64,000 bases of DNA from Geobacter sp. UBA5735 (GCA_002419385.1 DIFZ01000052.1:62001-126000), one strand, 5' to 3'; shown: positions 1 through 9,150, numbered from the stretch's first letter. Notes: a model not told the origin generated them from the sequence alone. Made by a program: numbers and translations.

Positions 1-624
1 CGGGTCATCTCCGACCGCGAGCGCATGGACGAAGTGAGCGCCTTTTTCGGCGATTCCTACCGGGCAGTCAGCGAAGTGGACATCCTCACCTTCAGCCTGG
101 GGCTTGCCTTCGGCCTGTTTGTCGGCACCGTGCCCATACCCCTGCCGGGTGAGGCCGAACTGAGGCTCGGCTTTGCCGGCGGTCCGCTGCTCACGGCTCT
201 GGTCCTGGGAATCGTGGGACGGACCGGCCCCATGGTCTGGAGCCTCCCCTACGGCGCCAATCGAACCCTGCGCCAGATCGGCCTGATCCTGTTTCTCGCC
301 GGTATCGGCACCCGTGCAGGATACGGTTTCGTCACTACTTTTGCCGGAGAGGGGGGAATGCTGCTCTTCGCCGCTGGAGTCGGCATAACCTGCACCACCG
401 CCCTGGCCATGCTCTGGATCGGCTACCGGCTGCTGAAGATTCCCATGAGCCTGCTCATCGGCATGCTGGCAGGGCTCCAGACCCAGTCGGCCGTTCTGGG
501 CTTCGCTATGGAGCAGACCCGCAACGACCTGCCGACCGTCGGCTATGCCTCGGTCTACCCGGTTGCGACCATTGCCAAGATCATCCTGGCGCAGCTTCTC
601 CTTATGCTCCTCATGCAGCACTGA
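1..624 (+). CDS. AspT/YidE-family transporter, C-terminal part
   Basis: The 5' end lies outside the window; 207 residues in frame from base 1 are visible. After a short soluble stretch there is a block of hydrophobic helices typical of the duplicated membrane domain of the aspartate:alanine exchanger (AspT/YidE/YbjL) family, including the glycine-rich GGPLLTALVLGIVGR segment and the later MAGLQTQSAVLGFA segment, ending in a helix at MLLMQH. Family members are inner-membrane anion or amino-acid exchangers; the substrate cannot be told from this part. The stop codon directly abuts the stop of the convergent protease gene on the other strand. Confidence 0.8.
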   Translation, partial: RVISDRERMDEVSAFFGDSYRAVSEVDILTFSLGLAFGLFVGTVPIPLPGEAELRLGFAGGPLLTALVLGIVGRTGPMVWSLPYGANRTLRQIGLILFLAGIGTRAGYGFVTTFAGEGGMLLFAAGVGITCTTALAMLWIGYRLLKIPMSLLIGMLAGLQTQSAVLGFAMEQTRNDLPTVGYASVYPVATIAKIILAQLLLMLLMQH

Positions 625-1734
625 TCAGCGCAGGTATGGGGAAAACTCAGCAAAGACCAGTTCGATGGGCAGGGCAAAGCCGATCCCCTGGCTTGCCGCA
701 AGGATGGCGGTGTTGACACCGACCACATCGCCCTGTTCATTCAGCAGCGGACCGCCGCTGTTGCCGGGATTGATCGGCGCGTCGGTCTGCAGGAATCTGA
801 CGCCGTTGACAGTCTGCCAGCCGGAAAAGATGCCGCTGGTCACCGAAAACCTCAACCCCTGGGGATTGCCGACCGTGAACAGCTTCTGGCTCTGGGCGAG
901 CATCGAAGAATCGGCCCGCCGGATATGGGGCGAATCCGACCCCTGCACCGTCAACAGGGCAAGGTCGTATTTTTCGCTCACCATGACACTCCTGACCGGC
1001 AGTTCGGAACCGTCGGCCAGGATGACTTTCAGTGAGGACGTGGAAGCTGAACCCGCCGTGCTGATCATCTCGTCCAGCTTTTCGTATTTTTCCACCTGGA
1101 ACTCAAGCTGCTTCTCCCGCTCGTTCACCGCATCACGGAAGCCGGCATGGGAGGAATATTCCGGCCGCTCCTTCAGCTTTACCAGATAGTTCCTTTCCGC
1201 GTCTATGGCCACCTTCAGCCGGTCCCTGACCGCGGAAACTTCCCGCAGATCCTTTTCCCGGACTTTCACCACGTGGGCATTGGTCACGATGTGGCAGCGA
1301 TCGTCGATGAAGAAGCCCGACCCGGACGCTTTCCAGCCGGTCTCGATGTAGACCGTGGCATTGCGGGCGCTTTCGATCCTGTTTTTCGGCGGCAGGCTCC
1401 CCGCCAGCCTGTTCCTGATGCTCGAAGGATCGACGGCAGTGCCGCTCTGCTCGACCTGCGCAGTGGAGATCCCGGTGGCGGCAATCGGTGCCGTTTTTCG
1501 CTTGCCGGGAGTCGTGAAGAAATAGATGATCGCAACAATGCCGACAAGAGCTGCCAGGACGGCAAAGGCTACCAGCAGCATGCGCCGGTTGCCGGCAGCA
1601 TCCCCCGCGTCCGCCAGGGGAGGAACGCTGGTTTCCGGCGTTTCGGTCCGCCGCCGGAACTTTTCGAAGACAATCCCGCAACAATCGCACTGGACCGCGG
1701 AAGACTGCTCTTTCAGGCACTTCGGACACTGCAT
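625..1734 (-). CDS. Zinc-ribbon, membrane-anchored trypsin-like serine protease
   Basis: 369 residues. The start is the ATG 12 codons inside the longest frame, because GGGAGGA stands 6 bases upstream of it. The N-terminus has CPKC and CDCC pairs (residues 3-19), a zinc-ribbon pattern. One membrane helix follows (about 52-74), then a protease domain with trypsin-type triad: His154 in TNAHVV, Asp257 in KYDLALL and Ser326 in NPGNSGGPL. Unlike DegP there is no PDZ domain, and about 75 charged, probably coiled-coil residues are inserted between His and Asp. The topology suggests a cytoplasmic zinc ribbon and a periplasmic protease, perhaps sensing across the membrane. That role is inferred. Confidence 0.8.
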   Translation of the reverse strand: MQCPKCLKEQSSAVQCDCCGIVFEKFRRRTETPETSVPPLADAGDAAGNRRMLLVAFAVLAALVGIVAIIYFFTTPGKRKTAPIAATGISTAQVEQSGTAVDPSSIRNRLAGSLPPKNRIESARNATVYIETGWKASGSGFFIDDRCHIVTNAHVVKVREKDLREVSAVRDRLKVAIDAERNYLVKLKERPEYSSHAGFRDAVNEREKQLEFQVEKYEKLDEMISTAGSASTSSLKVILADGSELPVRSVMVSEKYDLALLTVQGSDSPHIRRADSSMLAQSQKLFTVGNPQGLRFSVTSGIFSGWQTVNGVRFLQTDAPINPGNSGGPLLNEQGDVVGVNTAILAASQGIGFALPIELVFAEFSPYLR

Positions 1735-1906
1735 GGTGTATCCTCCCACGCGTTTCGGTTCTTCAATCACAATGAGTGCTATGCAATTTTTGCATGATAT
1801 GAAAGCAATTCCATGAATACAGCAAGAACCATTCCCTCAACCCGGTCAGTCCTGACAAAGTGCCTGACAACTTCACACCGAACCTTGCCGATGCGATATG
1901 AAACAG

Positions 1907-1940
1907 AAGACCTGCCAGGTTTTCAAACCTGGCAGGTCTT
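1907..1940 (-). terminator. Perfect 16-bp inverted repeat, likely terminator
   Basis: AAGACCTGCCAGGTTT is followed after two bases by its exact complement. It begins 6 bases beyond the stop of the minus-strand gene at 1946 and is followed on that strand by a T-rich stretch, so it fits an intrinsic terminator. The CCTGCCAGGTTT palindrome resembles a type dispersed in many bacterial genomes (from memory). Confidence 0.6.
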
Positions 1941-1945
1941 TTCCA

Positions 1946-2728
1946 TCACTGCCACCGGGAGTAAATTCCCGGAGGCGGAGCATAGCCGTCATCCCCATCC
2001 CACATGCGGTTGCGGGGCTCCCTGTCGTTTCCGCAGTGAATGATCCCTTTCCGGCACAGCGTCGAACGCCACTCGTACTTGAGGAATATTTTCTCGACTG
2101 CAGAAGCTTCGGCTTCGAACGCAACTACCCTCGACGGCGAATACTCCTCCCTGCCGTAGCCGGTCCCTGCGCTCTCCGCTTTCGACCGTGCTGACGGCGC
2201 CGCTTCCCGGGCTGAACTTCCCTTGTAGACATCTGCGGGTGAATCGCCCGACCAGGGTTCGTAGCGCCGCACTTCGGGATAGACGGCAACAGCGATGACC
2301 CCCATGGCTGATCGGTCGCGGAACGAAGCCGCGTATGAATCGGCAGCGCTGGTAAAGAAGAACCGGTTGATCCGGTCCGCCCCGGTCCGCCAGCCGTTGT
2401 ATTCCCCCGTCTCATAGGGCCCCAGGATGTACATACGCTCGTTGTTTCCCAACCACGACTTCTTCCCGGATATGATGTTCCTCCCGTCAACCGCCACCAC
2501 CACGCCGATGCGACGGTTCAGCCTGTTGCGGATGACAACGCTGTAGTGGTCCCCCTTTACCGCTTCCGCATAGGCTTTCCGAACCGGGTAGCCCGCTGCA
2601 AGCGGATACAGGGGCAGACTCCTGCCGTTGTCCGTCCGCACCTCAACCTCCGCGCTGTCTCCGATACTCCCCGCGGACGCCGCTCCGGCAATCCCCACCA
2701 TCACCGCCGCCAGCACCAGTACTCTCAT
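1946..2728 (-). CDS. Exported protein of unknown function
   Basis: 260 residues. The start is chosen at MRVLVLAAVMVG because AAGGAGAGAG precedes it and a classical signal peptide with an AGAASAG cleavage region follows. The mature part has a domain with repeated arginine and glycine (RNRLNRRIGVVVAVDGRNI, then a GWRTGADRINRFFFT stretch) and a low-complexity, Ser/Ala/Glu-rich C-terminus. I do not recognise the family with confidence. It is probably periplasmic or surface-associated. It is a single gene between repeat DNA and the terminator at 1907. Confidence 0.65.
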   Translation of the reverse strand: MRVLVLAAVMVGIAGAASAGSIGDSAEVEVRTDNGRSLPLYPLAAGYPVRKAYAEAVKGDHYSVVIRNRLNRRIGVVVAVDGRNIISGKKSWLGNNERMYILGPYETGEYNGWRTGADRINRFFFTSAADSYAASFRDRSAMGVIAVAVYPEVRRYEPWSGDSPADVYKGSSAREAAPSARSKAESAGTGYGREEYSPSRVVAFEAEASAVEKIFLKYEWRSTLCRKGIIHCGNDREPRNRMWDGDDGYAPPPGIYSRWQ

Positions 2729-2851
2729 GGCTCTCTCCTTGTCTGAACGGGCAATCAGCCCTTTTGCACTTTTAGACAAGGAGAAGGTAATAAATGTTCC
2801 GGGGAATTTCGGGGTCTGTTTGGAGGAAGATTTCGAAGAAGGGTAGATTTC

Positions 2852-2970
2852 AAAACCGAAAAGCAGCCTCACGCCCGTTCGCTACGCTCTCTCGAGGACA
2901 CAGAGCACACAGAGAAAAACATGTTCAGGGTTTCAAGTCTTTCTCTGCGACCTCTGCGGCTCTGCGAGAG
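2852..2970 (+). repeat. CAGAG-family palindromic intergenic element, copy 1
   Basis: Starts with AAAACC and CTCACGCCCGTT, then CACAGAG units, a central ATGTTCAGGGTTTCAAG, and ends in CTCTGCGGCTCTGCG. The same order of blocks occurs in reverse orientation at 47000-47144, and partial copies lie at 7890 and 28475. It fills the gap between lipA and the exported protein. Confidence 0.7.
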
Positions 2971-2980
2971 TCCTGAATTA

Positions 2981-3826
2981 TTATTTCCCGTAGCGTTCGG
3001 CCAGGTAGGAGCTCCGGACATACGGTCCGCTCTCCACGTGGAGAAAACCGAGTGAAAGGGCACGTTCGCGATAGCGGTCGAAGGTTTCAGGCGGGACATA
3101 CTCATGAACCGGATAATGGGCCCTGCTCGGCGCCAGGTACTGGCCGATGCTCAGGTAGCTGCATCCCGCGCGACGCAGGTCTTCCAGTACGGCCACGACT
3201 TCACCCTCCTTTTCACCCAAACCCACCATGATCCCCGACTTGGTCAGCAGCGACGGATCGATCTCGGCGATCATCCTGAGGACTTCCAGCGACCTCCCGT
3301 AGTCTGCCCCGGACCGGATGGCATAGAGGCGGGGAACCGTTTCCACATTATGTCCGATAATGGCCGGCCCACTGGCGACCACCTTTTCCAGGCTTACCCG
3401 GCGCCCGAGGAAATCGGGGATAAGGAGTTCAATTGCAGTGGCTGACGAAGCACAATGGATTCCATTCACCACAGCACTGTAAAGCGCCGCGCCGCCATCA
3501 GGGAGGTCGTCCCGGGTCGGGCTGGTGATAACTACGTGGGCAAGACCCAGCAGTTGGACCGCACGGGCAATCCGAACCGGCTCCAAATGGTCGGGTGGCA
3601 GCGGTTGTTTTTTCGTCACGTTGCAGAAGGAGCAGCGGCGGGTGCAAGCAGTCCCCAGGATGAGAAAGGTGGCCCTCCCGGCAGCAAAGCATTCGGTGAT
3701 GTTGGGGCAGTGGGCTTCACGGCACACCGTATTGAGGTTGAGGCCTGCCAGGAGCCGCTCCATTTCGCCGTGGAGTGCCGGCGAAACCTTTTTCTGCAGC
3801 CAGGGGGGACGGCGGGTAATGGTCAC
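2981..3826 (-). CDS. lipA: Lipoyl synthase
   Basis: 281 residues, the usual length. This radical SAM enzyme inserts two sulfurs into protein-bound octanoyl groups to make lipoyl cofactor, here for GcvH. It carries both cluster motifs: the auxiliary-cluster cysteines in CREAHCPNITEC and the radical SAM CxxxCxxC in CTRRCSFC, plus the C-terminal RSSY motif (GPYVRSSY) that ligates the auxiliary cluster. The start is GTG, overlapping the TGA stop of lipM by 4 bases (GTGA), so the two are translationally coupled. It is the last gene of the gcv operon. Confidence 0.95.
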   Translation of the reverse strand: MTITRRPPWLQKKVSPALHGEMERLLAGLNLNTVCREAHCPNITECFAAGRATFLILGTACTRRCSFCNVTKKQPLPPDHLEPVRIARAVQLLGLAHVVITSPTRDDLPDGGAALYSAVVNGIHCASSATAIELLIPDFLGRRVSLEKVVASGPAIIGHNVETVPRLYAIRSGADYGRSLEVLRMIAEIDPSLLTKSGIMVGLGEKEGEVVAVLEDLRRAGCSYLSIGQYLAPSRAHYPVHEYVPPETFDRYRERALSLGFLHVESGPYVRSSYLAERYGK

Positions 3827-4632
3827 GACGCAATTCCCTCAATGTTCCAGGAGTCGCGCAGGTACTTGTTCTCCAGCAACCATCCTGCTGCCGTATCCTC
3901 TTCCGCACTCAACCCTGTCCGTTCAAGGGAAACCACCAGATTCTCCCGGAAAGAGTCCGCCAGAAGCTGCTTGATCTCCGTCTCTCCGGTCGCTGCTCCT
4001 GCTTCCCGGAGGGAAAGCGACCATCGACCTGCCGGCGCACGGAGGAACGGAGCAGCATCGTGCAAGGTCGGCGCAAGGGGAATGGAACCGTGCTGGAAAA
4101 TCACCCCGCGGCTGCGGCGCTGGGCATTTCCCCCCAGCTTGCGGCCAGCTATCATGATGTCGTACTCCTCCCTGCCTGCGTAGCAAAGCGGCGTCCTCAC
4201 CCCCAGCCCGCTCCGGTCAGGCAGGGCATCCACGGCAAAGGAAGGCGCAAGACCCAGCTTCCGGTAGGCTTTGAGCAGAAAGCCGCACAGCCTGCGGTAC
4301 GACTCCTTGACTCCGTCATATCCACCCAGATGCCTGGCTGCGCAGACGATGCTGTAGGTCAGCTCTCCTCCGTGGTAGATGCAACCGCCGCCGGTGAGCC
4401 GCCGCACGACGGGGATGCCGGCTTCGACGCATCGCCCCACATGAACCGCATCTTCGGCCCGCTGAAACCTGCCGACGGAAAAGGCCGGGGGCGCCCAGGC
4501 ATAGAAGCGCAGCACCGGTCGTGATCTCTCCGGGTCGAAGCAGTTCAGGAGCGCTTCGTCAACGGCCATGTTTTGCGGCCCGTCGAGCGCAGCCGTATCG
4601 ATCAGCCGCCAGGCCGGGTGAAATTCAGGCAT
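3823..4632 (-). CDS. lipM: Octanoyltransferase (LipM-type lipoate ligase-fold protein)
   Basis: 269 residues of the BPL/LplA/LipB fold. RRLTGGG (77-83) is the family's substrate loop, and Lys165 in GRKLGGNAQRR is the conserved lysine. Cys150 in TPLCYAG sits where LipM-type octanoyltransferases carry their acyl-accepting cysteine, whereas ATP-dependent LplA enzymes do not use one. This favours transfer of octanoate from acyl carrier protein to GcvH, with LipA next door finishing the cofactor. It lies 6 bases after gcvPB. A lipoate-scavenging ligase remains possible. Confidence 0.8.
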   Translation of the reverse strand: MPEFHPAWRLIDTAALDGPQNMAVDEALLNCFDPERSRPVLRFYAWAPPAFSVGRFQRAEDAVHVGRCVEAGIPVVRRLTGGGCIYHGGELTYSIVCAARHLGGYDGVKESYRRLCGFLLKAYRKLGLAPSFAVDALPDRSGLGVRTPLCYAGREEYDIMIAGRKLGGNAQRRSRGVIFQHGSIPLAPTLHDAAPFLRAPAGRWSLSLREAGAATGETEIKQLLADSFRENLVVSLERTGLSAEEDTAAGWLLENKYLRDSWNIEGIAS

Positions 4633-4638
4633 GCGGCA

Positions 4639-6084
4639 TCACCCGGCCGGATGACATACCGTGATCTCCCTGGCTGCCTTCGTCTCGTCCAGGCGGGTGA
4701 CCGGCGTAGTCAGGGGCGCGCGGCGAAGGGTGTCGGGATCGGTTTCGGCGAGCTGGGCCGCCTCGATCATTGCCCCTATGAAGTGATCCAGGGTTGCCCT
4801 GCTCTCCGTCTCGGTTGGCTCGATCATCAGGGCTTCGCGGACGATGAGGGGAAAGTAGACCGTGGGCGGATGGAAACCCCGGTCGATGAGGTGCTTGGCG
4901 ATGTCGATGGCGTGGATGTCCTGCTTCATCTGCCGGGCGGCGGAAAAGACGCACTCGTGCATGCAGGGACCCGGGAAGGGGAGATCGTACCATCCCTGCA
5001 GCCGGGACATGACATAGTTCGCATTGAGGACCGCATGCTCGCTCACCTCGATCAGCCCGTCCCGCCCCAGCATGGTGATATAGGCGTACGCCCTGACCAG
5101 AATGCCGAAATTGCCGAAGAAATCCGCCAGCCGGCCGATGCTGGCATCCCCCCCTTCCGCGAGACCGTAACCGCCATCCGCTCCCCGCACGATGCGGGGC
5201 GCGGGGAGAAACGGCGCAAGGTGCGCTTTCACCCCGATGGGCCCGCTCCCCGGCCCGCCGCCGCCGTGGGGCGTGGCAAAGGTCTTGTGCAGGTTCACGT
5301 GGATGGCATCGAAGCCGATATCACCGGGCCGGACCTTGCCCAGCACCGCGTTCAGGTTGGCCCCGTCACAGTAGACCAGGGCGCCGTGGTCGTGGGCTAT
5401 GTCGCAGATTTCCGCCACGTGGGGATTGAAGAGGCCCAGGGTATTGGGGCAGGTCATCATCACTGCGGCGACGTCCCCGTTCATAACCTGCCGGAATGCA
5501 TCCAGGTCCATGTCGCCGTAAGGGGCGGTGGGAACCGTAATGACCTGGCAGCCCACCATGGCGGCCGTCGCCGGGTTCGTGCCGTGGGATGAGTCGGGCA
5601 CCACGACAGAGCGCCGGCGGTCGCCCCTCGAGCGGTGGTAGGCAGCGATCATCATCATGCCCGCCATCTCGCCGTGCGCCCCGGCCAGGGGCTGGCAGGA
5701 AAAATCGTCCATGCCCGTGATACCGGCCAGCAGTCGGGACAGCTCATGGATGAGGCCCAGGGAACCCTGGACGAACCGCTCGCCGGAAGGGAGGAAGGGC
5801 AGCAGCGGGTGGGAGCGGGCAAAGAAACCTGCCGCCTCTTCCAGCGCCTTCGGGTTGTATTTCATGGTGCAGGAGCCGAGGGGGTAGAAGGTGGTGTCAA
5901 CCGAGAAATTCCTTCGCGACAGGGCGGTGAAGTGACGCACCAGATCGAGTTCCCCGACCTCCGGGAGGCCTGGCGCTTCAGGGCGGGAAAGGTTCTCCGG
6001 CAGATCCGCGGCCCGCGGCACATCGGACGTGGGCAGCCGCACGGCCCGGCGGCCGGGGACCGATCTCTCGAATATCAACTCCAC
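4639..6084 (-). CDS. gcvPB: Glycine dehydrogenase (decarboxylating), subunit 2
   Basis: 481 residues. This is the C-terminal half of P-protein as a separate subunit. It holds the PLP-binding lysine in VNLHKTFATPHGGGGPG. With GcvPA it decarboxylates glycine and passes the aminomethyl group to lipoyl-GcvH. The start is GTG with GGAGG 4 bases upstream, and it overlaps the 3' end of gcvPA by 10 bases, as expected for subunits made in equal amounts. It is followed after 6 bases by lipM. Confidence 0.95.
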   Translation of the reverse strand: MELIFERSVPGRRAVRLPTSDVPRAADLPENLSRPEAPGLPEVGELDLVRHFTALSRRNFSVDTTFYPLGSCTMKYNPKALEEAAGFFARSHPLLPFLPSGERFVQGSLGLIHELSRLLAGITGMDDFSCQPLAGAHGEMAGMMMIAAYHRSRGDRRRSVVVPDSSHGTNPATAAMVGCQVITVPTAPYGDMDLDAFRQVMNGDVAAVMMTCPNTLGLFNPHVAEICDIAHDHGALVYCDGANLNAVLGKVRPGDIGFDAIHVNLHKTFATPHGGGGPGSGPIGVKAHLAPFLPAPRIVRGADGGYGLAEGGDASIGRLADFFGNFGILVRAYAYITMLGRDGLIEVSEHAVLNANYVMSRLQGWYDLPFPGPCMHECVFSAARQMKQDIHAIDIAKHLIDRGFHPPTVYFPLIVREALMIEPTETESRATLDHFIGAMIEAAQLAETDPDTLRRAPLTTPVTRLDETKAAREITVCHPAG

Positions 6085-7421
6085 AGGACCTCCTCCAGCG
6101 CCGCGGCGAGCCGGTCGATCTGCTGCCTGCTCCGCTTTTCCGTCACGGTCACGACCAGGCAGTCTCCCATGCCGGGGTACTGGCGCACGAGCGGCATGCC
6201 GGCCGCAATCCCCAGGCCCAGCAACCGCTCCACGACTGTTTCCGCGTCTTTCGGCAGCCTGAGCGTGAACTCGTTGAAGGTCGGAGCGCTATTGACAACC
6301 ACCACCCCTCTGACCGACCCCAGGAGCCCCTTGGCGTACTCCGCCTTGTCCCGGTTCAGCCGGGCCAGTTCAACCAGGCCGTGCTTCCCCAGGGAGGCCA
6401 GGAACACCAGGCCCCGCAGAGCGCACAGGCTCTGGTTGCTGCAGATGTTGGAGGTGGCCCGGTGCCGCCGGATGTGCTGCTCGCGGGCCTGCAGGGTCAG
6501 GACATACCCGCGCCGCCCCTCACGGTCAACCGTCTCGCCCACAATCCGGCCGGGCAGATTGCGGATATGTTCCGTGCGCACTGCCATGAAACCGAAGGAC
6601 GGCCCGCCGAAACAGGGTGGGTTGCCCAGGCTCTGCCCGTCGCCCAGAGCAATGTCCGCCCCCATGTCTCCAGGGCTCTTCACCAGCCCCAGGGAAACCG
6701 GGTAGACCGCGGAAACCAGGAGCGCGCCATGACGGTGCGCCGCCGATGCAAGATCGCTGAAATCCTCGATGGAGCCGAAAAAGTTGGGGTTCTGCACCAG
6801 CACCCCGGCAACCCGGTCGTCGAAGAGGGCACGGGCTGCGTCGCGATCGAGGACCCCGTGTACCGGCGCTATCTCGACCAGTTCGACATCCAGATTGGCC
6901 AGATAGGTCCTGACGATCTGCCGCCAGAAAGGATTGACGGAACAGTCCGCCAGGAGCCTCTTTCGGCCCGTGATACGCAGCGCCATCAACGCTGCCTCTG
7001 CCAGAGCAGTTCCGCCGTCGTAGAGGGAAGCATTGCTCGCCGCCATGCCGGTCAACCTGCCGATGGCGGTTTGATACTCGTAGAGTGCCTGCAGAGTCCC
7101 CTGCGAGCACTCGGGCTGGTAGGGTGTGTAGGCAGTTGCAAACTCGGCCCTGTTCGCCAGGTGGTCGACCACGGCGGGAATGAGATGGTCGTAGCAGCCG
7201 CCGCCGATGAAGGAAACGATTTCCCGGCTGTCCCTGGCGGCACGGACCTCCAGCCGGTCCAGCATTTCGAACTCGGACATCCCCTCGGGGAGCGGAAAGG
7301 AACGTGCGCGAAGCCCGGACGGGATGGGAGAAAACAGGTCGGCGATACTTTCGACGCCTATGGTATCGAGCATTTCCCGGATTTCAGCGACCGTATGGGG
7401 AGAATACCCTGAGCGGCTCAT
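6075..7421 (-). CDS. gcvPA: Glycine dehydrogenase (decarboxylating), subunit 1
   Basis: 448 residues, the N-terminal half of P-protein. Typical family stretches are visible: FIGGGCYDHLIPA near residue 50, TAYTPYQPECSQGTLQ and NASLYDGGTALAEA. It pairs with GcvPB to form the PLP enzyme. The ATG overlaps the TGA of gcvH (ATGA), so it is coupled to gcvH within the operon. Confidence 0.95.
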   Translation of the reverse strand: MSRSGYSPHTVAEIREMLDTIGVESIADLFSPIPSGLRARSFPLPEGMSEFEMLDRLEVRAARDSREIVSFIGGGCYDHLIPAVVDHLANRAEFATAYTPYQPECSQGTLQALYEYQTAIGRLTGMAASNASLYDGGTALAEAALMALRITGRKRLLADCSVNPFWRQIVRTYLANLDVELVEIAPVHGVLDRDAARALFDDRVAGVLVQNPNFFGSIEDFSDLASAAHRHGALLVSAVYPVSLGLVKSPGDMGADIALGDGQSLGNPPCFGGPSFGFMAVRTEHIRNLPGRIVGETVDREGRRGYVLTLQAREQHIRRHRATSNICSNQSLCALRGLVFLASLGKHGLVELARLNRDKAEYAKGLLGSVRGVVVVNSAPTFNEFTLRLPKDAETVVERLLGLGIAAGMPLVRQYPGMGDCLVVTVTEKRSRQQIDRLAAALEEVLWS

Positions 7422-7792
7422 TCAAGCCCCCGCACATACTCGTCGTACTCTGTGCGGCCCATGAGTTTATCCACCTCCGACAGATCCTCCACTGCAAGCC
7501 TGGCTATCCACCCGTGCCCTTCGGGGCTCCGGTTGACGATTTCCGGCTCCGACTCCAGCGTGCGGTTGACCTCGGTCACCTTCCCGCTCAGTGGGGCATA
7601 GATGTCGCTCGCTGCCTTGACCGATTCCACTGCACAGAAAATCTCGCACCGGCGGACCGCCTTGCCGACTGACGGGAGCTCGATGAACGTGATGTCGCCC
7701 AACTGTCCAACGGCGTATTCGGTAATGCCTACCGTACCGGTTGTGCCTTCGACGCTGATCCATTCGTGATCCCTGGTGAAGTAGGTTTCCAT
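7418..7792 (-). CDS. gcvH: Glycine cleavage system H protein
   Basis: 124 residues. The longer open frame reaches 7927, but the ATG at METYFTRDHEW has AGGGGGA just upstream and matches the normal H-protein N-terminus. The lipoylated lysine is Lys59 in ESVKAASD. H protein is the lipoyl-bearing carrier that shuttles the aminomethyl group between P, T and L proteins. L protein (dihydrolipoyl dehydrogenase) is not in the window. About 137 bases separate it from gcvT, and this gap holds a partial CAGAG repeat. Confidence 0.95.
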   Translation of the reverse strand: METYFTRDHEWISVEGTTGTVGITEYAVGQLGDITFIELPSVGKAVRRCEIFCAVESVKAASDIYAPLSGKVTEVNRTLESEPEIVNRSPEGHGWIARLAVEDLSEVDKLMGRTEYDEYVRGLE

Positions 7793-7889
7793 GCCGTCCC
7801 CCTGTCTCTGCCTGGAAAGGGTGCTTTTACGTCTTGGCTGAGTCGGTCTGCGTGGCTGCTTGTGCGACATAAACAATGCATTGTTAATC

Positions 7890-7924
7890 GTTTTTCTCTG
7901 CGTTCTCTGCGTGAAACCGGTTTT
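7890..7924 (-). repeat. Partial CAGAG-family element
   Basis: TTTTTCTCTGCGTTCTCTGC then GTGAAACCGGTTTT, one arm of the element seen complete at 47000. It lies between gcvT and gcvH inside the operon. Confidence 0.6.
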
Positions 7925-7929
7925 CAATC

Positions 7930-9021
7930 TTAATTCCGCAGCGATCCCCCCCGGTAAAACGGCAACTCCATCACGACCGCTTCCATAACCACCGACTCGT
8001 GGCGGATCGCCAAAAGAGTTCCACGGGCGGCAGCGGAGGGCTTGACATAGCCCAGCCCTATACCGCAGCCCAGCATGGGAGAAAAAGCGCCGCTCGTCAC
8101 CTCGCCCACCGGTTCCCCCCGGCGGAAAATCCGATAGCCGTGGCGGGGGGTGCGCCGCGAAGAAACCCTGAAGGCAGCCCTGATCCTGGACAAACCCCTG
8201 TCACGCTGCGCAAGCAGCGCTTCCCGGCCGACGAACTCCCGGCTGAAATCCACGAACCGCTCCAGGCCGGCCTCCAGCGGTGTGGTCGATTCGTCCAGGT
8301 CGCTGCCATAAAGGCTGTACCCCAGTTCCAGGCGCAGCAGGTCCCGGGCGCCCAGGCCTGCCGGCCTGACCCGGTCGTCCTCCAGCAGCTGCTGCCAGAG
8401 CGTCGGCAGACGGTCCGCCTCCAGGTAGATCTCGTATCCCAGCTCACCGGTGTAACCGGTGCGGCTGACCAGGACCTCCGCCCCGGCCGCGTTCAGGCGG
8501 CGGAAACCGAAAAAAGGGATTTCTCCGACTTCCCGGCCGAAAAGCGCCGCCAGCACCTCGCGGGAAAGCGGCCCCTGCAGGTCCAGCTTGCCCGTTCTGC
8601 CGGTTGCGTTCTCCAGGAAACCCCGCCCGGCAACAGCTCCCCTGATAACTGAGAAATCCTTGTCCGCAGGCCCGGCATTGACCACGATCATTGCTTCATC
8701 GTCCGCCATTCGGTAGACGGTCAGGTCATCCACCACCCCTCCGGCGTCGTTGAGGAGGAAACCATAGCGGCAACGGCCGACGGCAATGGTGCTGATCCTG
8801 AACGAAAGCAGGGATTCCAGGCCGCTGCCGACCGCATCACCGCGGAACAGAAGTTCACCCATGTGGGAGGTGTCAAACAGTGCGACCGATTCCCTGCACC
8901 AGCGGTGCTCAGCCAGAATGCCGCAATACTGTATCGGCATGATCCAACCGCCAAAGGGTGCCATCTGTGCCCCGATCCGCTCATGCTCGTGGAACAGCGG
9001 CGTTTTCTTCAGGTCATTCAT
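7930..9021 (-). CDS. gcvT: Glycine cleavage system T protein (aminomethyltransferase)
   Basis: 363 residues. The start is MNDLKKTPLF, since T proteins begin close to the LYxxH motif and GAAAGGG lies upstream; the longer frame to 9120 has no support. Family stretches include GGWIMPIQYCG, the DTSHMGE motif and GYTGELGYEIY in the folate-binding half. The enzyme releases ammonia from the GcvH intermediate and makes 5,10-methylenetetrahydrofolate. It is the first gene of the gcv operon. Confidence 0.95.
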   Translation of the reverse strand: MNDLKKTPLFHEHERIGAQMAPFGGWIMPIQYCGILAEHRWCRESVALFDTSHMGELLFRGDAVGSGLESLLSFRISTIAVGRCRYGFLLNDAGGVVDDLTVYRMADDEAMIVVNAGPADKDFSVIRGAVAGRGFLENATGRTGKLDLQGPLSREVLAALFGREVGEIPFFGFRRLNAAGAEVLVSRTGYTGELGYEIYLEADRLPTLWQQLLEDDRVRPAGLGARDLLRLELGYSLYGSDLDESTTPLEAGLERFVDFSREFVGREALLAQRDRGLSRIRAAFRVSSRRTPRHGYRIFRRGEPVGEVTSGAFSPMLGCGIGLGYVKPSAAARGTLLAIRHESVVMEAVVMELPFYRGGSLRN

Positions 9022-9057
9022 GGGGTTTCCCTTTCTGCGCCGGGGTGCAATGGATTC

Positions 9058-9086
9058 CAGTATACCAGCTGATTCCCGAAATGTCG
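9058..9086 (-). promoter_or_regulatory. Candidate promoter of the gcv operon
   Basis: On the minus strand GCGACA and TATACT are separated by 17 bases, about 35 bases upstream of the gcvT start. The short leader leaves no room for a glycine riboswitch. Confidence 0.45.
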
Positions 9087-9112
9087 CCGGCGAGGGCGAC
9101 TCGAGCCGTGGC

Positions 9113-9150
9113 TGCAACAAAGAAGGGGGCTGCCGCTGAACGGCGCCCCC
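9113..9150 (-). terminator. Intrinsic terminator of degP
   Basis: GAAGGGGGC and GCCCCCTTC with an inner GCCG/CGGC make a long GC hairpin. On the minus strand it is followed by TTTGTT. It lies about 60 bases beyond the degP stop. Confidence 0.8.

Noticed and set aside
545..1189. Plus-strand open frame opposite the protease gene
   Set aside because: It is the complement of a gene with an intact catalytic triad and has no ribosome site.
9022..9117. Glycine riboswitch before gcvT
   Set aside because: The space to the candidate promoter is about 35 bases and shows no tandem aptamer structure.
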